Shown: positions 34,112 through 43,584, counted from the first letter of the stretch. The stretch: DNA of 64,000 nt from JBBDXS01 sp040902195 (GCA_040902195.1 JBBDXS010000010.1:1-64000); one strand, 5' to 3'. The notes: generated by a model from the sequence alone, not told the origin. Translations and numbers: made by a program.

Positions 34112-34130
34112 TTCGTTCCGTACGTGCGGA

Positions 34131-35213
34131 CTAGCGTCCGAGGATCGGTGCGTCCGCCTTCGACTGCTGGTCGAAGAGGTTGTTGTTCAGGTACGTGAAG
34201 ACGCCGTCCTTGTTGTCGACGCCCGTCTCCGGGTAGACCCAGGTGTGCATCATCCAGCGCAGGTCGCCGATAAAGTTACCGTTGTCGGCCGCGCAACCCT
34301 CCGCCGTGTTGTTCTCAGAGATGACGCCCTGGCGGGTGCAGAGACCGTAGTGCGCGTGCCAGAGTTCCAGGTTGCCCGCGAAGCCGGCCGGTGGCGCATC
34401 AACCGTTGCGCCTCCCTGGCCGGGAAGGAGCAGGTACCAGACACCAACCATCTGCCACTCGCCGTCCGGGTTGCCCAGCTTGCTGAAAAGCAGCCCCTCG
34501 GGCTTGCCAGCGTCGAACACGCCGTCGGTCAGGTACTCGCTGTTGATGAAGTGCGCACCCATGAAGGGCACGTCGTTAGTCGTGTTGTAGAAGCCGGCCG
34601 CGATCGCCTTCTCGGGTGTGTTATGCGCCAGCGCGAATTCGCGAGCGCCCTGTAGCTGGCTGCGCAGCGTGTCGACTTCATTCGGCAGCAGCGTGCCGCC
34701 GGGGACATTCGCCAGGACCTCCGCGTTGTCCATCTCCAGGAACTGCGTGATCGTGGGGTGCGAGCCGACGTCGTGCGCGTAGCCTGGCGGAACAACCTCA
34801 TTCTTTGAGATCTGTCCCGAGAGCGCCTCGCCCTCTTGCGATACGTTGCTCGCCGCGGACGAAACGTTGACGTCGCCCGCGCCGCCCGCGTAGGTGACGA
34901 CAACGAGCGCCAGTGCGCCCATCCCAACGAGCGCCGTCGAAATCGCCGCGAGCGACATCTTCGTGCCGTTCGCCCAGCCCTGCTTCGTGCCGAGCATGAC
35001 GCCCGCCGCGACGACCGTCGCGACGATGCCGGCGGCTGCCGTTGCGTCCGACCAGGTACCTCGGTCGCCCGTCACGAGGCTCAGCGTCACGGTCAATACG
35101 ACCAGTGCGACGGCGGCCGCGAGGACGAGAAGCGGAACCAGACGTATTGGCGATCCGAAGATCGATGTCCTTGCGGCGGAGTATGCCGTACCCTTTGACG
35201 CGAGCATGTCCAT
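34131..35213 (-). CDS. Three-helix membrane protein with large exported domain
   Basis: 360 residues: membrane helices about 25-47, 56-75 and 87-109, then a soluble domain with conserved-looking LWHAHYGLC and RWMMHTWVYPETG. His and Cys there could bind metal. It is divergent from a CopC-CopD gene, sharing a regulatory region with a 15-bp palindrome, so a copper-related role is possible. No family name known to me. SD AAGGAG precedes the ATG. Confidence 0.75.
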   Translation of the reverse strand: MDMLASKGTAYSAARTSIFGSPIRLVPLLVLAAAVALVVLTVTLSLVTGDRGTWSDATAAAGIVATVVAAGVMLGTKQGWANGTKMSLAAISTALVGMGALALVVVTYAGGAGDVNVSSAASNVSQEGEALSGQISKNEVVPPGYAHDVGSHPTITQFLEMDNAEVLANVPGGTLLPNEVDTLRSQLQGAREFALAHNTPEKAIAAGFYNTTNDVPFMGAHFINSEYLTDGVFDAGKPEGLLFSKLGNPDGEWQMVGVWYLLLPGQGGATVDAPPAGFAGNLELWHAHYGLCTRQGVISENNTAEGCAADNGNFIGDLRWMMHTWVYPETGVDNKDGVFTYLNNNLFDQQSKADAPILGR

Positions 35214-35236
35214 GCTATAGACTCCTTACACCTAAA

Positions 35237-35251
35237 CTGAACGGCGTTCAG
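35237..35251. promoter_or_regulatory. 15-bp operator-like palindrome in the divergent region
   Basis: CTGAACG-G-CGTTCAG: a perfect 7-1-7 inverted repeat midway between the membrane-protein gene and the CopC-CopD gene. The half-site TGAACG is common in TetR-family operators. No TetR gene is in the window. Confidence 0.55.
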
Positions 35252-35306
35252 CGATGATCTATTGTCGCCGCTGGTGGATACGCTGTCAAGGGGCTGGATT
35301 CCGATT

Positions 35307-37343
35307 ATGACACGTTTCTTCTCTGTTCCGCGTACGCTCCTGTTCGCCTTCATGCTGGCGGCCTTTGCGTTCGTGGCCTGGCTGGCCTTCCAGGGCTCCA
35401 CGCCGGCCGGAGCGCACGCCGTCGCGCTTAGCTCCGAGCCGCAAGCGAACCAGCAGCTCGCAGAATCGCCCGGCACCATTACGGTCCGTTTCAGCGAACC
35501 CGTAGAAGAGTCCGTCACGACAGTCCAGCTCTGGAACACCGTGCCGGAGGAGATCGAGCTGGCGGCACCGACGTTCCCCACCCAGGACTCGATATCGGTC
35601 CAGGTGCCGGAGGAGCTGCCTTCGTCCATCTACACCGTGATCTGGCGTAACCTTTCAACCGTCGATGGGCACACGTGGTCAGGATCGTTCACGTTCACGG
35701 TGCTTGGCCCGAACGGCGAGGTGCCGCAGGGCACCGTTCCCGCCTCTCTTCAAGACCTCGCACAGGAGCCTTCTAACAAGCCCGGCACGCTCGATTCCGT
35801 CTCGCGCTGGATCGTGCTGCTCGGCACGGCGATCATGCTCGGTGGCGCCGCGTACGCGCTGATCGTCGCGTTGCCCGCCGCGAATGTTCTCTCGGAAGAG
35901 ACGCGCCAGCAGCTCCGAAAACTGTCGGTGAACACGCTCGTTGTCAGCGCTACGATTGCGGCGTTCCTCGTGCTGCAGGGCAGCATGTTGCAACTCCTCG
36001 TGCAGGCCGACAAGCTGGGTGGATTAGGCAAGGCCGACGAGATCCTCCGCGACACACGCCTCGGGAACTACCTGATCGCGCGACAGGTGCTGCTGCTCGT
36101 TAGCCTCGTCGCGATCGTGTTTGTCGCGCGGGCACCCGGACGCTCGACGCTCTCTGCTGCGCTGGGGCTCTTGTGCGTCAGCGCCTTCGGCGTGATGTTC
36201 ACGCAATCGATGGTCAGCCACGCGGCTGCGGGGAACGGGTCGTTCTGGAAGATATCGGCGGACGTCACGCACCTGCTCACGGCGTCGCTCTGGGTGGGCG
36301 GCCTGATCCACATCGGGCTCGCCATGCCGCGCTGGCTCGATGAGCTGCGCGGCGTTCCGCGCACGCTCTACGCCGCCGATTCGTTTCGGCGTTTCTCCGT
36401 CCTCGCCGCGTTCTCGGTGCTGCTGCTGCTTGTGAGCGGCGTGCTGAGCGCGCTCGCGCAGTTCACGGCGCTCGACCAGCTCTGGAGCACCACGTACGGT
36501 TGGTCGCTCATCGGCAAGCTTGCCGCGATGCTGCCGCTTCTCGCCGTCGGCGCGCTCAACGCGCTCTATCTGCAGCCCCGCATCGTGCGCGCCGGCACGC
36601 AGCTCCAGGGAGCTGCCGGCGACGACGATAACGCCCCATCGACCGGGCCAGTAGCCGAACTCCAGCGTCTGCTCGTCAACACGGTCCGCCTCGAGGCCGT
36701 GCTCGGCATCTGCGTCCTCGTGGCCGTCGGCGTGTTGATCCAGCTCGAGCCGCCGCGGGCCGCAGCAGAGGCGCAGGCCCAGATCGATGCCGCCGCAGCG
36801 CAACAGCCACCCGCGGAAAGTGGCGCCACCGTGGACCTGGCGGAGATCGACGAATTGGGACACTTCCTCAGCGCCTCGCAGGTCCAGGGGCTCGTGGTCT
36901 CGCTCAAGATCACTCCGGCGAAGGTCGGCAACAACACATTCGAGGTCGGCCTCGGCTCGGAGTTCGGCGGCGTGGGCGAGGTGCAGCTCGTGCGGCTGAC
37001 GTTCCAGCCGGAGGACCCAAGCGTCGGGCCATCGGAGCTTGACCTGCCGTTGAGCGGTAGCGCGCGCTTCAGCGCCGAGGCAACGAACATGAGCCTGGAG
37101 GGCAACTGGGACGTCACGGCGACGATCCGCCGTCGCGGCGAAGAAGACGTGCAGACCGATTACACAATCCCGGTCACAAAGGCCGGCGGACCGGCTGGCG
37201 TGTCGGAGGATACCTCGATCTGGGAGTGGCCGTTCGAGGACGGGCGCAGCGCGCTCGCCATCGCCTCGATCGCGGTCGGGCTCGCAGGCGTGGCCGGCGT
37301 GTTCGTCTGGCAGTACCGGGGCAACATCCGGCGAAACGCCTGA
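35307..37343 (+). CDS. CopC-CopD fusion (copper resistance/uptake protein)
   Basis: 678 residues from the ATG at 35307. Signal peptide (to GAHA), a CopC domain (about 36-140, with VDGHTWSGSFTFTV), then a CopD domain with eight hydrophobic segments (about 165-490; WIVLLGTAIMLGGAAYALI, SLWVGGLIHIG), a soluble beta domain (about 520-640) and a final membrane helix. This is the YcnJ/PcoCD arrangement for moving copper across the membrane. The N-terminal His after signal cleavage is the expected Cu(II) ligand. Confidence 0.9.
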   Translation: MTRFFSVPRTLLFAFMLAAFAFVAWLAFQGSTPAGAHAVALSSEPQANQQLAESPGTITVRFSEPVEESVTTVQLWNTVPEEIELAAPTFPTQDSISVQVPEELPSSIYTVIWRNLSTVDGHTWSGSFTFTVLGPNGEVPQGTVPASLQDLAQEPSNKPGTLDSVSRWIVLLGTAIMLGGAAYALIVALPAANVLSEETRQQLRKLSVNTLVVSATIAAFLVLQGSMLQLLVQADKLGGLGKADEILRDTRLGNYLIARQVLLLVSLVAIVFVARAPGRSTLSAALGLLCVSAFGVMFTQSMVSHAAAGNGSFWKISADVTHLLTASLWVGGLIHIGLAMPRWLDELRGVPRTLYAADSFRRFSVLAAFSVLLLLVSGVLSALAQFTALDQLWSTTYGWSLIGKLAAMLPLLAVGALNALYLQPRIVRAGTQLQGAAGDDDNAPSTGPVAELQRLLVNTVRLEAVLGICVLVAVGVLIQLEPPRAAAEAQAQIDAAAAQQPPAESGATVDLAEIDELGHFLSASQVQGLVVSLKITPAKVGNNTFEVGLGSEFGGVGEVQLVRLTFQPEDPSVGPSELDLPLSGSARFSAEATNMSLEGNWDVTATIRRRGEEDVQTDYTIPVTKAGGPAGVSEDTSIWEWPFEDGRSALAIASIAVGLAGVAGVFVWQYRGNIRRNA

Positions 37344-37404
37344 GAGAGTTCGCTAGATGCTCGATGCTCGAAACGACGCTGAAACAGATGCGTAAGACTG
37401 GCTG

Positions 37405-37959
37405 ATGCGTGAGTTGTCACCAGAACAACGTGAAGAACTACTCAGAGCGTTGAAAGCCCGTTTTGAGAAGAACATGGACCGCCATAAAGGCCTTGACTGG
37501 GCTAACGCACAAGCAAGGCTGGAAGCTCATGCTGAAAAGCTGTGGTCACTCAGTGAAATGGAAAGAACCGGCGGTGAGCCGGACGTTGTTGGTCATGATA
37601 AGAAGACGGGCGAATACATTGTTTATGATTGTTCAGCGGAAAGTCCTAAGGACCGCAGAAGTGTTTGTTACGACCGTGAAGGGCAGGAGTCAAGGAAAGA
37701 ACATAGACCGGAACATAACGCCATTGATATGGCAGCTGCCATGGGCATTGAGCTATTAACGGAAGACCAATATCGAGAGTTGCAGAAACTTGGAACGTTC
37801 GATACGAAGACGTCGAGCTGGGTGAAAACACCGTCTGACCTTAGAAAACTCGGCGGCGCTCTCTTTTGTGATCGCCGCTACGACCATGTCTTCGTGTATC
37901 ACAACGGTGCACAATCCTATTATGCCGCCAGGGGGTTCCGTGGCTCGCTAAGGGTCTGA
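37405..37959 (+). CDS. DUF4256 family protein, probably acquired
   Basis: 184 residues. EQREELLRALKARFEKNMDRH, YIVYDCSAESPKDRRS and GGALFCDRRYDHVFVYHNGA are DUF4256 signatures; the function is unknown. The coding DNA is near 48% GC with A/T-ending codons, against well above 60% in its neighbours, and so is the tail to 38020. This indicates recent transfer. No mobile-element ends are seen. Confidence 0.88.
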   Translation: MRELSPEQREELLRALKARFEKNMDRHKGLDWANAQARLEAHAEKLWSLSEMERTGGEPDVVGHDKKTGEYIVYDCSAESPKDRRSVCYDREGQESRKEHRPEHNAIDMAAAMGIELLTEDQYRELQKLGTFDTKTSSWVKTPSDLRKLGGALFCDRRYDHVFVYHNGAQSYYAARGFRGSLRV

Positions 37960-38021
37960 ATTTTGACCCTACCTTGATTTGCAAGCAAGACCTACCGAAA
38001 TAATTAGCCGAGAGTCCAGGG

Positions 38022-38801
38022 TCAAGCCTGGCCTTCCGGCTTTTGTTCAGCAGTTGCGCGCAGCAGGTCGCCGATGTGCAGGTGCGGCCCCGCGCTCATC
38101 CCCCCATCGATTACGATCGCCTGACCTGTGATGTAGGCCGCGTCGTCTGACGCGAGGAAGTGGAACAGCGCCGCGATCTCCTCCGCGCGTCCCGGCCGCC
38201 CGAGCGGCGTCATCGCGTTCGTGATGGCGAGGAACTCCTTCGGGGCGCCCATCGCCGTATCGATATTGCCGGGACAGATGCAGTTGACGCGGATGCCCCT
38301 CGGCGCGAGCTCCAGCGCTGCCGTCTTCGTGATGCCGACGACGGCGAACTTCGCAGCGACGTACGGTCCGCTCCCGTACATGCCGACCAGCCCCGCAAGC
38401 GACGCCGTGCTGATAATCGAGCCGCCGTTCGTCATATGCGGGACGCCGTGCTTGATCCCGAACGCCGCGGCCATCGCATGCGTCTCGAAGCTCTCGCGAT
38501 AGGCGCGCCTGGACGCCTGATCGACGCGCTTGCCGCCGAAGCCCGCGCCCGCGTTGTTGATCACGACATCGATGCGGCCGTGCGTGTCGGCGGCAAGTTT
38601 CATCAGCGCCTCGATCTGGTCCTCTTGCGATACGTCGGTCTTGAGGAAGAGGCCGTTCGTCTCCGCCGCGATCGCGCTCGCGTCCGCAATGTCCCCGAGG
38701 ACGACCTTCGCGCCGGCGGCGGCGAATCGGCGCGCGGTGGCGCTGCCCATGCCGCCGGCGGCGCCGGTGATTACGCAGACTTTGTCTTGGAGAGAGAACA
38801 T
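38022..38801 (-). CDS. Short-chain dehydrogenase/reductase
   Basis: 259 residues, classical SDR. NAD(P)-binding GAAGGMGSATAR, NNAGAGFG, catalytic Ser in IISTASLAG, and Tyr-Lys in YVAAKFAVVG. Asp in VVLGDIAD suggests NAD preference. Substrate unknown. It lies beside CoA-transferase and transporter genes. Confidence 0.92.
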   Translation of the reverse strand: MFSLQDKVCVITGAAGGMGSATARRFAAAGAKVVLGDIADASAIAAETNGLFLKTDVSQEDQIEALMKLAADTHGRIDVVINNAGAGFGGKRVDQASRRAYRESFETHAMAAAFGIKHGVPHMTNGGSIISTASLAGLVGMYGSGPYVAAKFAVVGITKTAALELAPRGIRVNCICPGNIDTAMGAPKEFLAITNAMTPLGRPGRAEEIAALFHFLASDDAAYITGQAIVIDGGMSAGPHLHIGDLLRATAEQKPEGQA

Positions 38802-38976
38802 GTCGAAGCCCTCAGCTTTTAGCGGTCAGCTACACACAGTAGCGAAGTGGTTGCCGCTAGCGCGAGAATCGACAGGTCCCTCGGGCTCCCCGCCCCGTCA
38901 CGCTCTACCCCGCGCCCCTCGGGATGACAAGATAGGTGACGTGTGCGGCCTGGGGCGTCAAGGTAATGGAGACGTT

Positions 38977-39004
38977 GTAGGGGCGCATGGCCATGCGCCC
39001 CTAC
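38977..39004. repeat. Perfect 28-bp palindrome
   Basis: GTAGGGGCGCATGG followed by its exact reverse complement with no loop base. It lies in the 277-base gap between the SDR and CoA-transferase genes, along with two copies of the AGATCCTTCG/AGGATGACAA element (38868-38936 and 39043-39070). It shares the GTAGGG opening with other hairpins here. Confidence 0.75.
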
Positions 39005-39042
39005 AGGCCGGCTGCAAGGACGAGGCGTCATCTCGAAGGGCC

Positions 39043-39070
39043 AGATCCTTCGCTGCGCTCAGGATGACAA
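39043..39070 (-). repeat. Dispersed ATTCTGAGCGAAGCGAAGAAT-type element
   Basis: AGATCCTTCGCTGCGCTCAGGATGACAA, read on the minus strand as a variant of the element at 52021-52049. Related, more degenerate copies lie at 38868-38936 and 63522-63577. All four are intergenic. Confidence 0.7.
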
Positions 39071-39078
39071 GAACACCC

Positions 39079-40275
39079 CTACACCACCACACCACCCTCG
39101 CGCAGGCCCGCGATCTCTTCGTCCGCCAAACCCAGCAGCGCGCGCAGCACATCATCCGTGTGCTGGCCCATCGAGGGCGACGTGCCGCGGATGCCACCGG
39201 GCGTCCTCGACAGCTTGACGGGCGTGTTCGCGAGCGGGATGGTGCCGATCTGCTCGTGCGGCGTGTCGACCAGCATGTCGCGCGCGCGGACTTGCGGATG
39301 CGCGGCGGCGGCCGGGATGTCGTTCAGCGGCCCGCACGGCAGCCCGATCGGGTCGAACTCCTTCAGCCACTCCGCCGTCGTGCGCTGCATCAGCGCCTCG
39401 TTTAGGACCGGCTCCAGCTCGGCGTGGTTGGCCGTGCGCGCGTGCGGCGTGTCGAAGCGCGGATCGTTGATTAGCTCCGGCCGCTCGATAAGCGCGCAGA
39501 ACAGCTCCCACTGGTTGTCGACACCCCAGCTCACGGCGAGCACCATCCAGCCGTCCTTCGTGGGGAACGCCTGGAACGGCGTCGCCGCGGGATGGCGCGT
39601 GCCGAGCGCCTTCGGCGGCTCGCCGGTGACGAAATAGCGCATGAACGCGTTTTCGAGGATCGCGATCTGGCAATCGAGCATGCTGATGTCGACGAGCTGT
39701 CCTTCGCCGCTGCGCTCTCGTTCGTGCAGCGCGGCGAGGATGCCGACCGCGGTGAACAGCCCCGCCGCGATGTCGCCGAGCGAGAGGCCGGGGCGCACCG
39801 GCGGGCCGCCCGGCATGCCCGTGATGCTCATCACGCCGCCCATGCCCTGCACGACAATATCGAGCGCGGGGCGCAGGCGGTCGGGGCCCGTCTGCCCGAA
39901 GCCGGATGTCGCCGCGTAGACGATGCGCTTGTTGCGCGCCCGCAGCGTCTCGTAGCCGAGGCCGAGGTTGTCCATCGTGCCGGGCGTGAAGTTCTCCATC
40001 ACGACATCGACCTGCTCGACGAGGCGCAGGAAGAGCTGCTTGCCCTCGGGCTTCGTGAGATCGATCGACATGCTCCTCTTGCCGCGGTTGATCGAGAAGA
40101 AGTAGCCGCTCTCGCCGTTGACGATCGGCAGCGTCGTGCGCGCGACATCGCCGCGCGGCGGCCGCTCGCACTTGATCACGTCGGCGCCGAGATCGCACAG
40201 CACCATCGACGCGTAGGGCCCGGAGAGCACCCACGTCAGGTCGAGGATCTTGATGTCTTGTAGCGGGCCGGTCAT
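39079..40275 (-). CDS. CaiB/BaiF family (class III) CoA-transferase
   Basis: 398 residues. Starts LQDIKILDLTWVLSGPYASM, continues LCDLGADVIKCERP, and carries the catalytic-region Asp in RPALDIVVQGMGGVMSITG. Same family as the gene at 18896 but distinct in sequence (closer to formyl-CoA/succinyl-CoA transferases). The CoA donor and acceptor cannot be read from sequence. Confidence 0.92.
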   Translation of the reverse strand: MTGPLQDIKILDLTWVLSGPYASMVLCDLGADVIKCERPPRGDVARTTLPIVNGESGYFFSINRGKRSMSIDLTKPEGKQLFLRLVEQVDVVMENFTPGTMDNLGLGYETLRARNKRIVYAATSGFGQTGPDRLRPALDIVVQGMGGVMSITGMPGGPPVRPGLSLGDIAAGLFTAVGILAALHERERSGEGQLVDISMLDCQIAILENAFMRYFVTGEPPKALGTRHPAATPFQAFPTKDGWMVLAVSWGVDNQWELFCALIERPELINDPRFDTPHARTANHAELEPVLNEALMQRTTAEWLKEFDPIGLPCGPLNDIPAAAAHPQVRARDMLVDTPHEQIGTIPLANTPVKLSRTPGGIRGTSPSMGQHTDDVLRALLGLADEEIAGLREGGVVV

Positions 40276-40335
40276 AGGGTCACCTCGGTAGACAGGATGA
40301 CAGCAATGTAGCGTTCGGGGCGAGATGCGCCGTGT

Positions 40336-40396
40336 CCTCCCTCACCCCGGCCTGCGGCCACCCCTCTCCCTCCGCGAGGGAGAGGGGCATGGGGTT
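40336..40396. repeat. Dispersed CCCTCACCCC/GGGAGAGGGG element, copy C
   Basis: In reverse orientation to copies A and B (23260, 23373): CCCTCACCCCGGCCTGCGGC then CCCTCTCCC and GGGAGAGGGG. Lies between the CoA-transferase and the transporter gene. Confidence 0.7.
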
Positions 40397-40480
40397 GCGT
40401 AGGTACCGCGCTCTTTACGCTACGGGAGATCAGGTCACGCATCCGTTTATCCGTTCCTCATCCGTTGTCAGCATCCCTTG

Positions 40481-41383
40481 TCAGTCCGCCGCCGAGACCT
40501 CGATCGCTAATCGATCGCCGGGCTGCGGGCGGAGTGCGACGTACACGCCGAGCAGCACGAGCGCCGCGCCAACCGTCTCGATTGGCGTTGGCACCTCGTC
40601 CAGGATCGGGATGGCGAGGCCCGTCGTGATCACAGGCTCGAGCAGGATCGCGATCGACACGATGACGGCGGAGAAATGCGCGAGCGACCAGTTGATCGAT
40701 GTGTGGCCGACGATCTGCGGCCCGAGCGCGAGCAGCGCCATCATCACATACGTCTTCGTCGAGTAGCCGGTGAATGGATCGCGCGCGATGAGCGCCAGCG
40801 CGACGAGCATGATCGCCGACAGCGGGTACACGATGCCGACGTAGCGCGGCCACGAGACGTACGGCCGCACACGACGTCCCACCATGATATAGGCCGCCGA
40901 CGCCAGGCCGCCCAGCATGGCGTAGAGGTCGCCGCCGAGCGTGCCCAGCCCGGCGCGCAGGTCCTCGGACGCCATCACGAGCGCCCCGAACGACGCGATC
41001 CCGATCGCGAACCACACGCGCCGCTCGATCGGCTCGTGCAGCCAGAACGGCGACAGCAGCGCGACGTAGAGCGGCTGCGCGGCGACGAGCACGACCGACG
41101 TGACCACCGATGTGTGCTTCAGCGACTCGATCCAGAACGCGAAGTGCGCCGCCAAGAGCACCGCCGATAGCAGCATCGGCCACACGACACCCTTCGCCGC
41201 CGTCTCGGGCGCGCGCCTCTGCTGCGCGAGCGCGAGGAGGCCCATCGGCGCGCCGGCCAGCACCATCCGGTACGAGCCGATGACCAGCGCCGGCGCGTCG
41301 GCCTGGCGGATCAGGATCGCCGACCAGGAGACAGCGACAACGCCCACCATTAGGACCGTATACTGCCCCCACGACCTCTCCAC
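40481..41383 (-). CDS. EamA/DMT-family transporter
   Basis: 300 residues, ten hydrophobic segments in two EamA repeats (first: YTVLMVGVVAVSWSAILIRQ; second: LGPQIVGHTSINWSLAHFSA). Drug/metabolite transporter type; substrate unknown. It is divergent from the blue-copper gene at 41477. Confidence 0.9.
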   Translation of the reverse strand: MERSWGQYTVLMVGVVAVSWSAILIRQADAPALVIGSYRMVLAGAPMGLLALAQQRRAPETAAKGVVWPMLLSAVLLAAHFAFWIESLKHTSVVTSVVLVAAQPLYVALLSPFWLHEPIERRVWFAIGIASFGALVMASEDLRAGLGTLGGDLYAMLGGLASAAYIMVGRRVRPYVSWPRYVGIVYPLSAIMLVALALIARDPFTGYSTKTYVMMALLALGPQIVGHTSINWSLAHFSAVIVSIAILLEPVITTGLAIPILDEVPTPIETVGAALVLLGVYVALRPQPGDRLAIEVSAAD

Positions 41384-41432
41384 CGCGCCATGCTAGCGGA
41401 GATCACACGGGAGCGCCCTTGCGCCAATGTGC

Positions 41433-41438
41433 TAGAAT
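41433..41438 (+). promoter_or_regulatory. Candidate -10 element (TAGAAT) for the cupredoxin gene
   Basis: TAGAAT lies 39 bases before the ATG at 41477, which also has a strong AGGAGG ribosome site. No obvious -35 box. Confidence 0.35.
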
Positions 41439-41476
41439 GCGGCTCCCACGAGGCGGCTTTCCACAGGAGGTGCGTG

Positions 41477-42010
41477 ATGCGCTACCGCGGCCTTGGTGTC
41501 ATCTTCATCGCGGTACTGACGGCCATGTTCGCTTCGGCGGCGTCAGCAGCGACGGTCGACGTCGAGCTGGGCGTGTACTGGTTCTGCGATCCGTCTTACC
41601 AGGACGGCGTGTGCGAAACCAAGATCGTGCAAGGCGACACGGTGCACTGGGAAGTGGTGGAAGGTATTGGCCACTCGGTAACGGAGTGCGGCGCGGACTG
41701 CGACAGCCCTACGGGTACACCTCTGTTCGATTCCGGCGGGATAAACATCGGCAACACATACGACCACACGTTCGAAGAAAGTGGGACGTTCCTGTACTAC
41801 TGTCAGGGACACCCGACGCAAATGCGAGGACGCGTCGTGGTGTTCGCCGCCGTGGGCGGCGAGAGCGAGCTGGCCGGTGGCGCGGTGAATAGCGCGGCAG
41901 ACAGCGAGGCACAGGACGGAGCGAATGCCCTCTTGATCGGCGCGCTAGCCGTCGTCGGGGCGGCAACGCTCCTTACGGCTGGTTGGGTCATGCGGCGGTT
42001 CATCGCATAG
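41477..42010 (+). CDS. Plastocyanin-like blue copper protein, membrane-anchored
   Basis: 177 residues from the ATG at 41477 (AGGAGG upstream). Signal peptide (to ASAA), then one cupredoxin domain (25-130) with the copper ligands visible: His in GIGHSVTE, and Cys, His and Met in YYCQGHPTQM. A C-terminal membrane helix (about 150-170) and RRF tail tether it outside. It is probably an electron carrier. An extra Cys pair (CGADCDSP) may form a disulfide. Confidence 0.9.
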   Translation: MRYRGLGVIFIAVLTAMFASAASAATVDVELGVYWFCDPSYQDGVCETKIVQGDTVHWEVVEGIGHSVTECGADCDSPTGTPLFDSGGINIGNTYDHTFEESGTFLYYCQGHPTQMRGRVVVFAAVGGESELAGGAVNSAADSEAQDGANALLIGALAVVGAATLLTAGWVMRRFIA

Positions 42011-42081
42011 GGAACGTTCCCCCGCTCCGCTCTCCCATCTCGGGCCATTGCTCTCGACGGCGTAGGCGGTACGATCACTAC

Positions 42082-43584
42082 ATGCGCCGCCTCGCCGCCC
42101 TCACGCTGCTCGCTGCTGTCGCGCTCGCGGTCGCGTGCGGCGGAGATGGCGACAAGACGAGCGGGCCCGTCTCGTTCACGCACGGCGTAGCGTCCGGCGA
42201 CGTGACGCCGGACGGCGCCGTCCTCTGGACGCGCGTCGATCACGAAGCGACGCTGACGGCCGAAGTGAGCGCGGACGCCACGTTCGGCGACATCGTCGCC
42301 GATACGAAGGCCGAGGCGACGGCGGAGCGCGACTTCACGGCCCAGGCCGCCGTCGACGGCCTCGAGCCCGCGACGCAGTACTACTATCGATTCCGCAGCG
42401 GCGACAATGTGAGCACGCCCGGCTCGTTTCGCACCGCGCCCGCGGACGGCGCGAACGCTCCGGTACGCTTCATCTTCTCGGGCGACAGCGACGGCACGGC
42501 GGGAGAGGACGGCTCGCGTGCGTTCGACTTCGGCGTGCTCGATACCGCACGCGACGAAGACGCCGATTTCTTCCTGTACTTCGGCGACACGATTTACGCG
42601 GACTCCGGATACGGCCCAAAGGCGACGACGCTCGATGACTTTCGCGCGAAGTACAAGGAGAACCGTCTCATCCAACCGCTCGCGAGCATCCTCGCCGCGA
42701 CGTCGATCTACACGACGTGGGACGACCACGAGGTCGAGAACGACTACGCCGGCAAGACGGTCGATCCCGAGCTGTTCGCCGCGGGGCTCGCCGCCTATCG
42801 CGAGTACTGGCCAATCCGCGGCGATGACCCCGGAATCCTGTACCGGCGCTTCCACTGGGGCAAAGCGGTGGACATCATCATCCTGGATGAGCGCTCCTTC
42901 CGCGATCCTGACGTCGCCGCCGAGTGCGCTCCGGCCGGCGGCAGCGCGGACGTCCTGCCCGGCCTCGGCATACCGGGTGCACCCGAGGAGTACAAGGACC
43001 TCCGCGTCGCCGTGGGACTGCCCGCCGAGACGGACCCGGCCTGTCTCGCCGCGCTGAACGACCCGGGCCGCACCCTGCTCGGCGCGGAGCAGAAGCAGTT
43101 CCTCCTCGATGCGCTGGAGAGCTCCGAAGCGACGTTCAAGATCGTAGTGAACCCGCTGCCGATCCAGGAGATCGTCGCGCAGCCGTACGATCGCTGGGAG
43201 GGCTATCGAGCGGAGCGCGACGAGATCGTGAAGTTCATAGGCGACAACAATATCGAGAACGTGATCTTCCTGACGACGGACTTCCATGCCAACTTCATCG
43301 GCGACGTGCGGCTCAACCTCGCATCGCCCGCTGTCGCCGTCGAGGCGATTGCGGGGCCGATCGCGCATGAGACGCTGGGCGACGCCATCGTGCGCGATCG
43401 GGGCGAGGCCGTCCTGCCCGTGTATGAGCAGCTCCTCAAGCAGATCCCTCGCGTCGACTGCGCCGTCTTCGACGCGTACAGCTACGGCCTCGTCGAAATC
43501 GATCCCACGGATGAGTCGGCGACGATTACGCTGAAGGACGAGAGCGGCGAGACGCTGTGCAGCACCGTCGTGCAGGCAAGCTAG
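42082..43584 (+). CDS. PhoD-like phosphatase, lipoprotein
   Basis: 500 residues from the ATG at 42082 (lipoprotein signal ending AVAC). The PhoD N-domain starts SFTHGVASGDVTPDGAVLWTR. The metallophosphatase core has FSGDSDG, FLYFGDTIYAD and WDDHEVENDYAG, and TTDFHANF near the end. Expected to be a phosphodiesterase or alkaline phosphatase with Ca/Fe ions. The usual Tat signal is replaced by a lipoprotein signal. Confidence 0.9.
   Translation: MRRLAALTLLAAVALAVACGGDGDKTSGPVSFTHGVASGDVTPDGAVLWTRVDHEATLTAEVSADATFGDIVADTKAEATAERDFTAQAAVDGLEPATQYYYRFRSGDNVSTPGSFRTAPADGANAPVRFIFSGDSDGTAGEDGSRAFDFGVLDTARDEDADFFLYFGDTIYADSGYGPKATTLDDFRAKYKENRLIQPLASILAATSIYTTWDDHEVENDYAGKTVDPELFAAGLAAYREYWPIRGDDPGILYRRFHWGKAVDIIILDERSFRDPDVAAECAPAGGSADVLPGLGIPGAPEEYKDLRVAVGLPAETDPACLAALNDPGRTLLGAEQKQFLLDALESSEATFKIVVNPLPIQEIVAQPYDRWEGYRAERDEIVKFIGDNNIENVIFLTTDFHANFIGDVRLNLASPAVAVEAIAGPIAHETLGDAIVRDRGEAVLPVYEQLLKQIPRVDCAVFDAYSYGLVEIDPTDESATITLKDESGETLCSTVVQAS

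Noticed and set aside
35237..35251. A CopY or CsoR copper box
   Set aside because: The half-site TGAACG does not match the TACA-N2-TGTA CopY box or the CsoR G-tract; it looks more like a TetR-type operator.
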